NCBI GenBank assembly: GCA_017483735.1
Contig: JAFUVF010000058.1
Location: forward strand, 62,001-126,000
DNA length: 64,000 bases
Direction of reading: 5' to 3'
Source: Lachnospiraceae bacterium
Lineage (GTDB): Bacteria > Bacillota > Clostridia > Lachnospirales > Lachnospiraceae
Position 1 is the stretch's first letter. Every line of letters begins with the position of its first letter. Positions 50,112 to 59,512 of the stretch are shown piece by piece. The notes beneath the pieces were generated by a model that did not search any database, had not been told where the DNA came from, and saw only the letters and a program-made list of their open reading frames with translations. A program made the position numbers and the translations under genes.

Positions 50112-51974
50112 ATGTTCAATGTCGAAGAGGAATTAAAAAAGCTTCCGAAGGAACCGGGCGTATATATAATGCATGATAAGAACGATACCATCCTCTATGT
50201 GGGAAAGGCGGTAAACCTGCACAACAGGGTGCGTTCTTATTTCCGGGAAAACATAGGGCGGGGACCTGCCATAGACAGGATGGTGGAGCAGATTGCCCGT
50301 TTTGAATATATAATCACGGACTCCGAGCTGGAGGCGTTAGTGCTTGAAAACAATCTCATCAAGGAGCATTCGCCGAAATACAATACCCTGCTTAAGGATG
50401 ACAAAACATATCCGTACATAAAGGTTACATTATCGGAGGATTATCCCCGCATTATGTTTTCAAGAAGCATAAAGAGGGATAAATCCAAATATTTTGGACC
50501 ATACAGCTCCGCCGGCGCAGTAAAGGATACGATAGAGCTTTTGAACAAGCTGTATAAGCTGAGAACCTGCAACCGTGTACTCCCCAGGGATATAGGTATG
50601 GGGCGTCCATGTCTTAATTATCACATAGGACAATGTCTTGCCCCCTGTCAGGGCTATGTTTCCAAGGAGGAATACAGAAAACAGGTGGAGGGGGCTATGG
50701 ACTTTTTGAACGGAAATTATTCCCCTATACTTAAAAGCCTCGAAGAAAAGATGAAAACCGCATCGGAAAATATGGAGTTCGAGGAGGCGGCAAAATACAG
50801 AGACCTGTATAATTCTGTAAGGAGTGTCGCACAGAAGCAGAAGATATCCGACAGCACATTGGAGGACAGGGACATTGTGGCGCTGTATCAGGACGAAACG
50901 GATGCTGTAGTGCAGGTATTCTTTGTTCGTGACGGCAAAATGATAGGCAGGGAGCACTATTACATGACCAATGTGGCAGGGATTCCCAAGGAGGAGGTGC
51001 TGCAGGATTTTATTAAGCAGTTCTATGCCGGAACACCTTTTATACCGAGGGAGCTGTTTTTGCAGTATGAGATTGAGGATATGTCGGTAATAGAGGACTG
51101 GCTCTCCGAAAAAAGAGGCTCACGGATGCACATAATTGTGCCCAGAATAGGAAGCAAGGAGAAGCTTGTGGAATTGGCGGCGCAGAATGCCAAGCTTATT
51201 CTTTCTCAGGACAGAGAGAAGTTTAAGCGTGAGGAGGGACGCACCATAGGGGCGGTAAAGGAGATTGCGGATATATTGCAGATGGAAAGAATTGACCGCA
51301 TGGAGGCATTTGATATATCCAACACCAATGGCTTTGAAAATGTGGGCTCAATGGTGGTCTTTGAGAAGGGCAAGCCGAAGCGCAGCGATTACAGAAAGTT
51401 TAAGATACGTTCAGTGTCAGGACCCGACGATTATGCCTGCATGAAGGAGGTTCTGACCAGAAGATTCCTGCATGGCATGGACGAGAAAAAGGAGCTTAAG
51501 GAGAAGCAGATAGATGAAACGTACGGAAGCTTTACGAGATTTCCGGATCTGCTCCTCATGGACGGCGGCAGAGGTCAGGTAAATATTGCGCTGCAGGTTC
51601 TGTCGGAGCTTCATATAGATATACCTGTCTGCGGTATGGTAAAGGATGACACTCACTCTACGAGAGGGCTTTATTACAATAATGTGGAGCTTCCGATAGA
51701 TACACATTCCGAGGGCTTTAAGCTCATAACCCGCATACAGGACGAGGCGCACCGCTTTGCAATAGAATATCACAAATCCTTGAGGAGTAAGGCTCAGGTA
51801 AAGTCCGTGCTTGATGATATTCCCGGAGTGGGTCCCGCAAGAAGAAAGGCTCTTATGAAGTATTTCAGAGCCTTTGAGGATATAAAGAACGCCTCGGAGG
51901 AGGAGCTTGCAAGCATTCCGGAGATTGATTCAAAGACTGCAAAAAGTATTGTGGAATTCTTTAAAAAAGGGTAA
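50112..51974 (+). CDS. uvrC: Excinuclease ABC subunit C
   Basis: Makes both incisions in nucleotide excision repair after UvrAB recognise damage. 620 residues, full length: GIY-YIG domain ([21 protein letters not shown]), Cys cluster ([13 protein letters not shown]), UVR motif ([14 protein letters not shown]), the RNase H-like domain with [11 protein letters not shown] and [10 protein letters not shown], and a C-terminal tandem helix-hairpin-helix ([30 protein letters not shown]). It begins right behind an extended -10 box and is the first gene of a long plus-strand run. The glycosyltransferase gene follows after 12 bases. Confidence 0.96.
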   Translation: MFNVEEELKKLPKEPGVYIMHDKNDTILYVGKAVNLHNRVRSYFRENIGRGPAIDRMVEQIARFEYIITDSELEALVLENNLIKEHSPKYNTLLKDDKTYPYIKVTLSEDYPRIMFSRSIKRDKSKYFGPYSSAGAVKDTIELLNKLYKLRTCNRVLPRDIGMGRPCLNYHIGQCLAPCQGYVSKEEYRKQVEGAMDFLNGNYSPILKSLEEKMKTASENMEFEEAAKYRDLYNSVRSVAQKQKISDSTLEDRDIVALYQDETDAVVQVFFVRDGKMIGREHYYMTNVAGIPKEEVLQDFIKQFYAGTPFIPRELFLQYEIEDMSVIEDWLSEKRGSRMHIIVPRIGSKEKLVELAAQNAKLILSQDREKFKREEGRTIGAVKEIADILQMERIDRMEAFDISNTNGFENVGSMVVFEKGKPKRSDYRKFKIRSVSGPDDYACMKEVLTRRFLHGMDEKKELKEKQIDETYGSFTRFPDLLLMDGGRGQVNIALQVLSELHIDIPVCGMVKDDTHSTRGLYYNNVELPIDTHSEGFKLITRIQDEAHRFAIEYHKSLRSKAQVKSVLDDIPGVGPARRKALMKYFRAFEDIKNASEEELASIPEIDSKTAKSIVEFFKKG

Positions 51975-51986
51975 AATAAAAATGTT

Positions 51987-52910
51987 ATGGATATTTCAGT
52001 TGTAATACCGGTATACGGTTGTAAAAAGGCGATTCCGGAGCTTCACAGAAGGCTTACGGAAACTCTTTCAAAAATTGCAGAAACCTATGAGATAATCCTT
52101 GTGGATGATTATTGTCCGCAGAATTCATGGGAGGAGATAGAGAAGGTGTGCGCCATCGACAGGAACGTTGTAGGCATACATTTCTCCAGAAATTTCGGGC
52201 AGATACGTGCCATTACCGCCGGACTTGACAGAAGTATAGGAGACTGGGTTGTGGTAATGGACTGCGACCTTCAGGACAGACCGGAAAGCATAGAGGAGCT
52301 ATACAACAAGGCAAAGGAAGGCTATGATGTGGTCTTTGCCAGCAGGGTAAACAGAAAAGACACCTTTGTTACGAAGCTTTTGTCAAAGGGATTTTATAAG
52401 GTATACAGCTATTTTACAGGGGGATATTACGACCCATCGTTGTGCAATTTCAGCATTTCAAAGCGGATAGTTATTGACAATTATTGCCGTATGAGGGAGC
52501 AGACCAGAGCGTTTACGATGTTCATAAAATGGCTTGGCTTCAAGCAGACATCCGTTCCGGTGGAGGAGGATGCAAGATTTGAGGGCAAATCCTCATATAA
52601 TTTCAAAAAGAAGCTGAATCTTGCATTGGAGATTATAACAACGCAGTCCAACAGGCCTCTTCTTTTTTCAGTAAAGATAGGGTTCATTATCGCTTTGATT
52701 GCACTGTTTTACATTGTTTTTCTTGTAATAAGAAACCTGTTTGTAGGAGATTTAACACTTGGATGGACTACGATAATCGCCTCAATATACTTAATGGGCG
52801 GAGTGCTTCTCTGTGCAGTAGGATTGGTCGGCCTGTATGTAGGAAATATATTTAACGAGACAAAGAATAGACCGATATATGTTGTCGCAGAAATATTGAA
52901 TGAGCATTAA
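51987..52910 (+). CDS. Polyprenyl-phosphate glycosyltransferase (GT2, ArnC/DPM1-like)
   Basis: First gene of a five-gene cassette. 307 residues: ISVVIPVYGC, ILVDDYCPQNSW, HFSRNFGQIRAITAG, MDCDLQDRPE and FEGKSSYNFKKK, then two membrane helices near 230-255 and 268-292. This architecture transfers a sugar from a nucleotide donor to undecaprenyl phosphate. It is a paralog of the protein at 17899-18837 (both begin MDISVV-PVYGC and share most catalytic stretches). Its neighbours supply an epimerase, an ATP-grasp ligase and two small SMR proteins, so the sugar is likely a modified one. The ribosome site is weak. Confidence 0.9.
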   Translation: MDISVVIPVYGCKKAIPELHRRLTETLSKIAETYEIILVDDYCPQNSWEEIEKVCAIDRNVVGIHFSRNFGQIRAITAGLDRSIGDWVVVMDCDLQDRPESIEELYNKAKEGYDVVFASRVNRKDTFVTKLLSKGFYKVYSYFTGGYYDPSLCNFSISKRIVIDNYCRMREQTRAFTMFIKWLGFKQTSVPVEEDARFEGKSSYNFKKKLNLALEIITTQSNRPLLFSVKIGFIIALIALFYIVFLVIRNLFVGDLTLGWTTIIASIYLMGGVLLCAVGLVGLYVGNIFNETKNRPIYVVAEILNEH

Positions 52911-52921
52911 GGAATGAAAAT

Positions 52922-53935
52922 ATGTATATAATTATCGGTGCCACCGGATTTATAGGTGTGTACACAACGGAATATTTTCTGAAGCACGGAGAACGAGTGG
53001 TTGCCGCCGGCAGAAACAAGAAGGTTGCAGAGCTTTTACAGAATATGGGGGCGGATTATATTGAGCTTGATGTTACTTCAAAGGATGATTTTGATAAATT
53101 GCCGACGGACGGCGTGGATGGAGTGATCCTTTTGGCGGGGCTGCTTCCTGCGAATACTACGGCAGACCTGAAAATTGAGGAAAATGCAGCGGACTATTTT
53201 GAGGTCAATGTAAAGGGTGCAATAAATGTTTTGGAATACTGCCGTAAGAACGGGATTAAAAGAGTTATAGGAAACTGCAGTTATTCCGATGTCTCGGGAG
53301 CTTGGGGCAAGGGATATGAGATTACCGAGGAGGAGCCGAGGAATTTCAAATTTACCGGAGACCACGCAGTATACGTGATTAGCAGGAATGCCTGTAATGA
53401 TGTTATGGAGTATTACAATGAGCAGCACGGGCTTAGATGTGCATGGTTCAGATTTCCGCCGGTGTACGGAGTGGGACCGCACGGTACAATCTATGTCGAC
53501 GGAGTTCCGAAAAAGTCCGGTATTGCAACCTTTATCGACAATGCCTGTGAAGGGAAGGATATAGAAATATGGGGAGATCCCCATATAAAGAGGGATATTA
53601 TATACGTAAAGGACGTTGCCAGAGCGTACTATCTCGCAATGAAGAGCGATAAGACCTATGGTCTGTATAATATGACAGGACATGTACAGATTGACCTTGA
53701 AGAGCAGGTAAGAACCGTAATAGATGTATTTGGAAATAAAAAACATCCCTCAAGAGTTATATACAGACCCGAAAAGCCCAATTCCACACCTTCATATCTT
53801 TACAGTATGGAGAAGGCAAAAAGAGATTTTGATTTCGAACCGGAGTACAGGGATTATAAAAAAATGATGCTGGATTATAAGGATGTTCTGGAAAGCAGGG
53901 AATGGGAACAGCTTATCACAACAAGAAGAAAGTGA
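52922..53935 (+). CDS. NAD-dependent epimerase/dehydratase (extended SDR) with Arg in place of the catalytic Lys
   Basis: A nucleotide-sugar-modifying Rossmann enzyme of 337 residues. The dinucleotide motif is GATGFIG (residues 6-12), followed by an acidic ELDV for the second strand, VILLAGLLPANT, NCSYSDVSGAWG, and FRFPPVYGVGP in the substrate half. The usual YxxxK pair appears as YVISR, so Lys is replaced by Arg. Either the chemistry is altered or the enzyme is a binding protein; a conservative change could retain some activity. It starts 11 bases after the glycosyltransferase gene and ends 6 bases before the ATP-grasp gene. Confidence 0.87.
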   Translation: MYIIIGATGFIGVYTTEYFLKHGERVVAAGRNKKVAELLQNMGADYIELDVTSKDDFDKLPTDGVDGVILLAGLLPANTTADLKIEENAADYFEVNVKGAINVLEYCRKNGIKRVIGNCSYSDVSGAWGKGYEITEEEPRNFKFTGDHAVYVISRNACNDVMEYYNEQHGLRCAWFRFPPVYGVGPHGTIYVDGVPKKSGIATFIDNACEGKDIEIWGDPHIKRDIIYVKDVARAYYLAMKSDKTYGLYNMTGHVQIDLEEQVRTVIDVFGNKKHPSRVIYRPEKPNSTPSYLYSMEKAKRDFDFEPEYRDYKKMMLDYKDVLESREWEQLITTRRK

Positions 53936-53941
53936 TATGAT

Positions 53942-55102
53942 ATGAGAAAATTAGCCATAATCGGAGCTTCATATTTGCAGGAGCCGCTTATTGAAAAGGC
54001 AAAGGAGAATGGGATCGAGACCCATGTATTTGCCTGGGCAGCAGACGACGTGGGAGAAAAGTCTGCAGATTATTTCTACCCCATAAGTATTATAGAGAAG
54101 GACGAAATACTCAATAAATGCAGGGAGATAGGCATTGACGGAATATGCAGTATTGCCTCGGATTTGGCGGTGGTCACGGTAAATTATGTGGCGGAGAAGC
54201 TGGGACTTACGGGGAATACCATTGTCAGTACGGAAAAGTCCACCAATAAGCACAATATGAGACTTGCTTTTGAGAAGGAGGGGGATCCGTCTCCGAGAAG
54301 TATTCTTGTGAGGACAATCAAGGATGTCAAAGATAAGGAAATAGTTTATCCGGTAATAGTAAAGCCGCTTGACAGGTCAGGAAGCAGAGGTATCTTCAAA
54401 ATCTATGGCAGAGAAGGATTGGCGGAAGCGATAGAGGGCGCAGAGGAGCAGGGATTTATAAAGGAAGCGCTGATTGAGGAATATGTTGAAGGTAAGGAAT
54501 ACAGCATCGAATGTATCTCATACAAAGGAGAGCACCACTTTCTTGCGCTGACGGAAAAGTATACCACGGGGGCGCCGCATTTTATAGAGACAGGGCATAT
54601 TGAGCCTGCAAAGCTGGATGATGAGATGCGGGTAAAAGTGAAAAAAGTGATTTTCCATGCGCTTGACTCGTTGGAAATTACTTACGGCGCATCTCATTCC
54701 GAGATAAAGATTGATAAGGACGGAAATATAAAGATAATCGAGATCGGAGCCCGTATGGGAGGGGATTTTATAGGAAGCACTCTGGTGCACCACTCTACGG
54801 GAATAGATTTCGTGAAGGCGGTAATAGATATCGCATTGGGGAATGCGCCTGACCTTACGCCGGATATTGAACCTTCTCCAATAGGTGTGCATTTTATTTT
54901 TGGCAAAGAGGATGTCGCCGTACTTGAAAGATTAAAGGCAGAGCATGCGGAATATCTTTTGGAGTCGGAGGTATCAGACGAAATAGGAGGAGAGGTCACG
55001 GACAGCTCCACCAGATTTGGTTATTATATAATTAAGGCACCGACCATAAAAGAGGTTCAAAGATATATGCCGGCGCATGAGGAATACGATGAAGAAGGCT
55101 AA
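53942..55102 (+). CDS. ATP-grasp ligase
   Basis: Joins a carboxylate to an amine or similar group through an acyl-phosphate. 386 residues in the three-part ATP-grasp layout: N-terminal Rossmann-like lobe (KLAIIGASYLQEPLIEKAK), the ATP lid (PVIVKPLDRSGSRGIFKIY, with Lys and the Gly/Ser loop), EEYVEGKEYSIECIS, then metal-binding HSEIKIDKDGNIKIIEIGARMGG with its Glu and Asn-type ligands. It resembles the carbamoyl-phosphate-synthase-like and biotin-carboxylase-like ligases that make amino-acid or peptide amides. The substrates are unknown; from context it may add an amino acid to a sugar. The next gene starts inside its end. Confidence 0.87.
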   Translation: MRKLAIIGASYLQEPLIEKAKENGIETHVFAWAADDVGEKSADYFYPISIIEKDEILNKCREIGIDGICSIASDLAVVTVNYVAEKLGLTGNTIVSTEKSTNKHNMRLAFEKEGDPSPRSILVRTIKDVKDKEIVYPVIVKPLDRSGSRGIFKIYGREGLAEAIEGAEEQGFIKEALIEEYVEGKEYSIECISYKGEHHFLALTEKYTTGAPHFIETGHIEPAKLDDEMRVKVKKVIFHALDSLEITYGASHSEIKIDKDGNIKIIEIGARMGGDFIGSTLVHHSTGIDFVKAVIDIALGNAPDLTPDIEPSPIGVHFIFGKEDVAVLERLKAEHAEYLLESEVSDEIGGEVTDSSTRFGYYIIKAPTIKEVQRYMPAHEEYDEEG

Positions 55103-55448
55103 ATATATATTGCTTTTAAATATTCTTTTGCTTATGTTTTCCCTTGCCACAATTATGAGCAAGCTTGCGTCGAAGGAGGAGTTCTTAAGCTTTCGCTTTA
55201 TACTCTGCTATGGGGGACTCATAGCTATACTGGGAATATATGCCATAGGCTGGCAGCAGATTATTAAAAAGCTTCCGCTGTCTCTCGCATACTGCAACAA
55301 GGCGATAACCATAGTGTGGGCGATAGTCTGGGGATATCTGATTTTCAAGGAGGCGATAACGCCGGGAAAGGTAATAGGAGCGATAATGGTAATTGCGGGT
55401 GTTGTACTCTTTGTGCTCTCCGACGACGCTACGGAGGATAAGCCATGA
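55089..55448 (+). CDS. Small multidrug-resistance (SMR/EmrE-like) protein, first of a pair
   Basis: About 120 residues with four helices: ILLLNILLLMFSLATIMSKL, FRFILCYGGLIAILGIYAIG, SLAYCNKAITIVWAIVWGYLIF and KVIGAIMVIAGVVLFVLS. The FKEAITPGK loop is the family signature between helices 3 and 4. GAGGAA precedes the ATG at 55089, inside the end of the ATP-grasp gene. SMR pairs of this kind include ArnE/ArnF, which flip a lipid-linked aminosugar across the membrane. The typical Glu in helix 1 of EmrE is not visible here, so drug export is doubtful. Confidence 0.83.
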   Translation: MKKAKYILLLNILLLMFSLATIMSKLASKEEFLSFRFILCYGGLIAILGIYAIGWQQIIKKLPLSLAYCNKAITIVWAIVWGYLIFKEAITPGKVIGAIMVIAGVVLFVLSDDATEDKP

Positions 55449-55798
55449 TTTCTTGGCCTCATGCAGCGCTTATATTAGGAGCAACATTTCTTGCGGCAAT
55501 CTCTCAGGTAATGTTAAAGAAAGCCGCCGAAAAGGAATATAAGTCGAAAATATACGAATACCTCAATCCCCTGGTAATATTTGCTTATGTGATATTTGTG
55601 GTAACGACCTTCCTCGATATCTTTGCGTACAGGGGCGTGCCATTGTCGCTTGGTCCGGTATTGGAAGCCACAAGCTACATATATGTGACGATATTTGGCG
55701 TTAAGATATTCGGGGAAAAGATAAATAAAAGAAAGCTTTTGGCATTAGCTTTGATAATTTTCGGTATAATCGTGTATGCGGTCATCGGGAACAGATAA
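55445..55798 (+). CDS. Small multidrug-resistance (SMR/EmrE-like) protein, second of a pair
   Basis: 117 residues with four helices, overlapping the first SMR gene by ATGA. It has LILGATFLAAISQVMLKKAAE at the start, VPLSLGPVLEATSYIYVTIFG in helix 3 and GEKINKRKLLALALIIFGIIVY in helix 4. It is longer in the loop between helices 1 and 2 (YKSKIYEYLNPLVIFAYV). The two proteins probably form an asymmetric dimer with opposite orientation. From the cassette, a lipid-linked sugar is a likelier cargo than a drug; this is inference. hprK begins 21 bases later. Confidence 0.83.
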   Translation: MISWPHAALILGATFLAAISQVMLKKAAEKEYKSKIYEYLNPLVIFAYVIFVVTTFLDIFAYRGVPLSLGPVLEATSYIYVTIFGVKIFGEKINKRKLLALALIIFGIIVYAVIGNR

Positions 55799-55819
55799 TG
55801 CAAATGAAAGGAAAACGAT

Positions 55820-56773
55820 ATGGCGAGCGTAAGTTTGGACAAGGTTATTGAGCACTTGAATCTCACAAATCTAACTCCGGAGATTCCTACGGAGAAGATA
55901 AAGATCACACAGCCGGATATCAACAGACCGGCGCTGCAGATGGCAGGCTTTTTTGAATTTTTTGATGCCACCCGTCTGCAGATAATAGGATTTGTGGAAT
56001 ATTATTATATGAAGGAAAAGATAGACGATGATAACCGCCATGAGATATACACCCAGCTTCTCTCCTCGGAGGGAATGCCAGCGGTAATTTTCTGTAGGGA
56101 TCTGGAACCGGATGCCACATTCATACAATGCGCCAAGGAACAGGGAGTCCCGCTTCTCTCCACCAGAGATATAACCTCCAAATTCATGGCGGAGGCTATA
56201 AAATGGCTTTCGGATGAGCTTGCCCCCTGCATAACCGTTCACGGAGTTTTGGTGGATGTCTACGGCGAAGGTGTGCTTATCACAGGAGAGAGCGGTATCG
56301 GTAAATCCGAGGCGGCGCTGGAGCTCATAAAAAGAGGACACCGTCTGGTTACGGATGATGCGGTGGAAATCAGAAGAATATCGGATGATACGCTCATCGG
56401 AAGCTCACCGGATATCACGAAGAACTTCATAGAGCTAAGGGGAATCGGAATCGTGGATGTAAAGGCACTGTTCGGTGCCTCCTCGGTAAAGGATTCCCAG
56501 GAGATAGATTTGGTCATAAAGCTTGAAGACTGGGATAAGGAAAAGGAGTATGACAGACTGGGTCTCGAGGAGGACTATATTGAGTACCTCGGGAATAAGG
56601 TGGTATGTCATAACATACCCATACGTCCCGGACGAAATCTGGCAGTCATATGTGAAACGGCGGCGGCGGATCACAGACAGAAGAAGGCAGGCTACAGCGC
56701 AGCGAAGGAGCTCTATGCGAGATTCCAGAATTCTATGGCAAAAAGAGTAGAGGAGGAAAAGGACGAGCAATGA
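55820..56773 (+). CDS. hprK: HPr kinase/phosphorylase
   Basis: Phosphorylates Ser46 of HPr and Crh when glycolytic intermediates are high and removes it when phosphate rises, steering carbon catabolite control. 317 residues: N-terminal domain ending GFVEYYYMKE; conserved His in TVHGVLVDVYG; P-loop GESGIGKS (156-163); HRLVTDDAVEIRR; and the signature region IELRGIGIVDVKALFGA. The Lys-Glu-rich C-terminal tail is normal. It overlaps the glucokinase gene by ATGA. Its substrate homolog lies at 60404. Confidence 0.95.
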   Translation: MASVSLDKVIEHLNLTNLTPEIPTEKIKITQPDINRPALQMAGFFEFFDATRLQIIGFVEYYYMKEKIDDDNRHEIYTQLLSSEGMPAVIFCRDLEPDATFIQCAKEQGVPLLSTRDITSKFMAEAIKWLSDELAPCITVHGVLVDVYGEGVLITGESGIGKSEAALELIKRGHRLVTDDAVEIRRISDDTLIGSSPDITKNFIELRGIGIVDVKALFGASSVKDSQEIDLVIKLEDWDKEKEYDRLGLEEDYIEYLGNKVVCHNIPIRPGRNLAVICETAAADHRQKKAGYSAAKELYARFQNSMAKRVEEEKDEQ

Positions 56774-57723
56774 AAAAGTATGCATTTGGTGTGGATATCG
56801 GCGGGACCACGGTAAAGATAGGACTTTTTGACAGGGAGGGAGCGATACTTGACAAGTGGGAAATCCCCACAAACAAGGAAAATCATGCGGAAAAGGTGCT
56901 CCCTGACATAGCATCCAGTCTTATATCCAAGCTTGCAGAAAAGGAGATTGCAAGGGAAGATATTGAGGGCATAGGAGTGGGCTCTCCGGGCTCCATTACA
57001 GCAGATGGATATTTGCGTTCTGCCGTCAATATAGGCTGGGAGGAGCTTGACCTTACGGGGGAGCTTACGAGGCTTACCGGCTTTCCCACAAAGGCTTCGA
57101 ATGACGCAAACGTGGCGGCGTTCGGAGAGATGTGGATGGGAGCAGGAAAAGGCTGCGACAATATACTTATGGTAACGCTGGGAACCGGTGTTGGAGGCGG
57201 TGTTATAGTAAATGGGGAGATATTGTCCGGCGCTACCGGAAGCGGAGGAGAGATTGGTCATATCCATGTAGAGGACAACGAGAATGAGCCCTGCAACTGT
57301 AAAAACTGCGGGTGCCTCGAGCAATACGGTTCCGCCACGGGTATCGCAAGGCTTGCAAGAAAGAGACTTGCAAAGGATAATGAGAAGAGCAGCTTAAGGG
57401 ATATAGAGCCGGATAAGCTTTCAGCAAAGGATGTCTTTGATGCGTTAAAGGCAGGGGATAAGCTTGCAAGGGAAGTCGGAGAACAGTTTGCGGATTATCT
57501 CGGGAAGGGTCTGGGAATAATCGCATCTGTGACCGACCCCGAAAGGATAGTCATAGGCGGAGGCGTGTCAAGGGCGGGAGAGATAATAATAGAGCTTGTG
57601 GAGCCTAAGTACAGAAAATATGCGTATCCCCCCTGCGGGAAGGCACAGGTGGTGCTTGCCACATTGGGAAATGACGCCGGAATATACGGCGCTGCAGGGC
57701 TTATATTGAGGAAGACAAAATAA
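56770..57723 (+). CDS. glk: ROK-family glucokinase
   Basis: Phosphorylates glucose with ATP in the cytoplasm. 317 residues: ATP motif FGVDIGGTTVKIGLFD, catalytic Asp in ASNDANVAAFGE, phosphate 2 loop LGTGVGGGVIVNG, the zinc site GEIGHIHVEDNENEPCNCKNCGCLEQY (His and three Cys; two adjacent segments), and adenosine loop IGGGVSRAG. The GEIGH and CNCKNCGCLE pattern is the ROK glucokinase form. It is coupled to hprK by ATGA and to murB by TAATG, which links glucose entry to the HPr switch. Confidence 0.93.
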   Translation: MKKYAFGVDIGGTTVKIGLFDREGAILDKWEIPTNKENHAEKVLPDIASSLISKLAEKEIAREDIEGIGVGSPGSITADGYLRSAVNIGWEELDLTGELTRLTGFPTKASNDANVAAFGEMWMGAGKGCDNILMVTLGTGVGGGVIVNGEILSGATGSGGEIGHIHVEDNENEPCNCKNCGCLEQYGSATGIARLARKRLAKDNEKSSLRDIEPDKLSAKDVFDALKAGDKLAREVGEQFADYLGKGLGIIASVTDPERIVIGGGVSRAGEIIIELVEPKYRKYAYPPCGKAQVVLATLGNDAGIYGAAGLILRKTK

Positions 57724-58640
57724 TGGCGGAAATGGCTTTGGTAAAAGCACTGCTTTTGGATTTTCTTCCGAAGGCACGCATATATATGGATGAGTCCATG
57801 GCGAAGCATTCCTCCTTCAGAGCTGGGGGAGATGCGGCGTTTTATGTGGAAATCAGTTCCGCAGATGAGCTTGTCCGCATTATCCCCATACTTATAGCGG
57901 AGAAGGTGCCGTATGTGGTTTTGGGGAATGGAACTAATGTGCTGTTTCGTGACGAAGGCTATGCAGGCGTTGTCATGAAGCTTACGGGAGATTTTGAAAA
58001 CATAAGCGTAGATTATGACAAAATATCTGTGGGAGCAGCGGTGCCGCTGTCGAAGGCAGCGAGAGTATGTGAGGAAAATTCACTGACAGGCTTTGAATTT
58101 GCTGCCGGAATACCTGGAACCGCCGGGGGAGCCATGGTAATGAATGCCGGTGCCTACGGCTCCGAAATGAAGGATATAGTATATGAAGTGAAATGTATTT
58201 CCTTTGAGAATGATAAGCCGGAAAGCCTCTCTCTCTCAAATAAGGATATGGATTTCGGCTATCGGGAGAGCGTCATCAAAAAAAGGAGCTACATAGTGAC
58301 TGCCGTAACCTTTAAATTAGCGCAGGGGGACAAGGACAGTATCCGCTTTAATATGGAGAATCTTGCAAAGAAAAGACGGGACAAGCAGCCCTTGGAATTC
58401 CCGTCCGCAGGGAGTACCTTCAAGCGTCCGGACGGATTCTTTGCTGGAGCCCTTATCGAGCAGGCAGGGCTTAAGGGGTATTCTGTGGGAGACGCAGAGG
58501 TTTCCGAAAAGCATGCGGGCTTTGTCATAAATAAGGGGAATGCGACGGCAGGCGATATAATCGCGGTAATAGAGCATGTCAGGGAAAAGGTTTTTGAAAT
58601 GTCGGGGGTCAGATTGGAGACAGAGGTACATATATTATGA
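57723..58640 (+). CDS. murB: UDP-N-acetylenolpyruvylglucosamine reductase
   Basis: Reduces the enolpyruvyl group to make UDP-MurNAc with FAD and NADPH. 305 residues: SFRAGGDAAFYVE and VVLGNGTNVLFRD (FAD), FEFAAGIPGTAGGAMVMNAGAYGSEM (two adjacent segments), FGYRES, KRRDKQPLEFPSAGSTFKRP and the C-terminal LETEVHIL with the acidic catalytic residue. The FGYRES with PSAGSTFKRP arrangement is type II MurB, as in Gram-positives. The start overlaps the glucokinase stop and the end overlaps rapZ by ATGA. Confidence 0.95.
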   Translation: MAEMALVKALLLDFLPKARIYMDESMAKHSSFRAGGDAAFYVEISSADELVRIIPILIAEKVPYVVLGNGTNVLFRDEGYAGVVMKLTGDFENISVDYDKISVGAAVPLSKAARVCEENSLTGFEFAAGIPGTAGGAMVMNAGAYGSEMKDIVYEVKCISFENDKPESLSLSNKDMDFGYRESVIKKRSYIVTAVTFKLAQGDKDSIRFNMENLAKKRRDKQPLEFPSAGSTFKRPDGFFAGALIEQAGLKGYSVGDAEVSEKHAGFVINKGNATAGDIIAVIEHVREKVFEMSGVRLETEVHIL

Positions 58641-59503
58641 GATTTGTTATCGTTACAGGTATGAGCGGCGGGGGCAAGAGCACAGTCCTTAAGATGTTGG
58701 AGGATGCAGGGTTTTACTGCGTCGACAATCTTCCCGTGTCACTGATAGAAAAATTTGTCGAGCTGATATCCGTGCCAAACAGCGAGGTTCAAAAGGTGGC
58801 GCTCGGCATAGATGTGCGCGCCGATCAGGATTTCAAGGAGACCACAGCGATTATCTCCGATTTAAAAAAGCGGGGATATGGGCTTGAAATTCTCTTTATG
58901 GAAGCGGATGATGAGGTGCTTATCAAGCGCTACAAGGAAACCAGGCGCATACATCCCCTTGCTGCGGAAGGAAGAGTGGAGGACGGTGTCAAGAAGGAGC
59001 GCAAGGTTTTAGACAAGATTAGAAAAAAGGCGGATTATGTCATTGATTCCACAAATCTCCTCACAAGGGAGCTTAAAGCGGAATTGGACAGGATATTCAT
59101 AAATAACGAGGAATATAACTCTCTGATTGTGACAGTTATGTCATTTGGATTCAAGCATGGGATTCCCTCGGATGCGGATCTTGTATTCGATGTGAGATTT
59201 CTGCCAAATCCCTTCTATATAGAGAAATTAAAGCATCTCACGGGGCAGGATAAGGATGTGTCGGATTATGTTATGAGCTTTCCGGAGGCGCATACCTTCC
59301 TTGACAAGCTGAAGGATATGCTGGAATTTCTTATACCCAATTATGTGAATGAGGGTAAATACAGGCTTGTTGTAGCGATAGGCTGCACCGGGGGCAAGCA
59401 CAGGAGCGTGACCCTTACAAACGCCCTGTATGACAGGATGAAGGACGCAGGGAACTACGGGATAAAGGTATTTCACAGGGATATCTCCGTGCCGGGCAAG
59501 TAG
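58637..59503 (+). CDS. rapZ: RapZ nucleotide-binding adaptor
   Basis: A P-loop protein; in E. coli RapZ directs RNase E to GlmZ, while the Gram-positive homolog YvcJ affects competence. 288 residues: Walker A GMSGGGKST (the family usually has GMSGAGKS), DNLPVSLIEKF, the Walker B-like VALGIDVRADQDF, DSTNLLTREL and the C-terminal domain with SFGFKHGIPSDADLVFDVRF and IGCTGGKHRSV. UDP-GlcNAc precursor sensing by RapZ makes its place after murB sensible. The usual partner yvcK between rapZ and whiA is absent. Confidence 0.93.
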   Translation: MRFVIVTGMSGGGKSTVLKMLEDAGFYCVDNLPVSLIEKFVELISVPNSEVQKVALGIDVRADQDFKETTAIISDLKKRGYGLEILFMEADDEVLIKRYKETRRIHPLAAEGRVEDGVKKERKVLDKIRKKADYVIDSTNLLTRELKAELDRIFINNEEYNSLIVTVMSFGFKHGIPSDADLVFDVRFLPNPFYIEKLKHLTGQDKDVSDYVMSFPEAHTFLDKLKDMLEFLIPNYVNEGKYRLVVAIGCTGGKHRSVTLTNALYDRMKDAGNYGIKVFHRDISVPGK

Positions 59504-59512
59504 GAAAACAAA

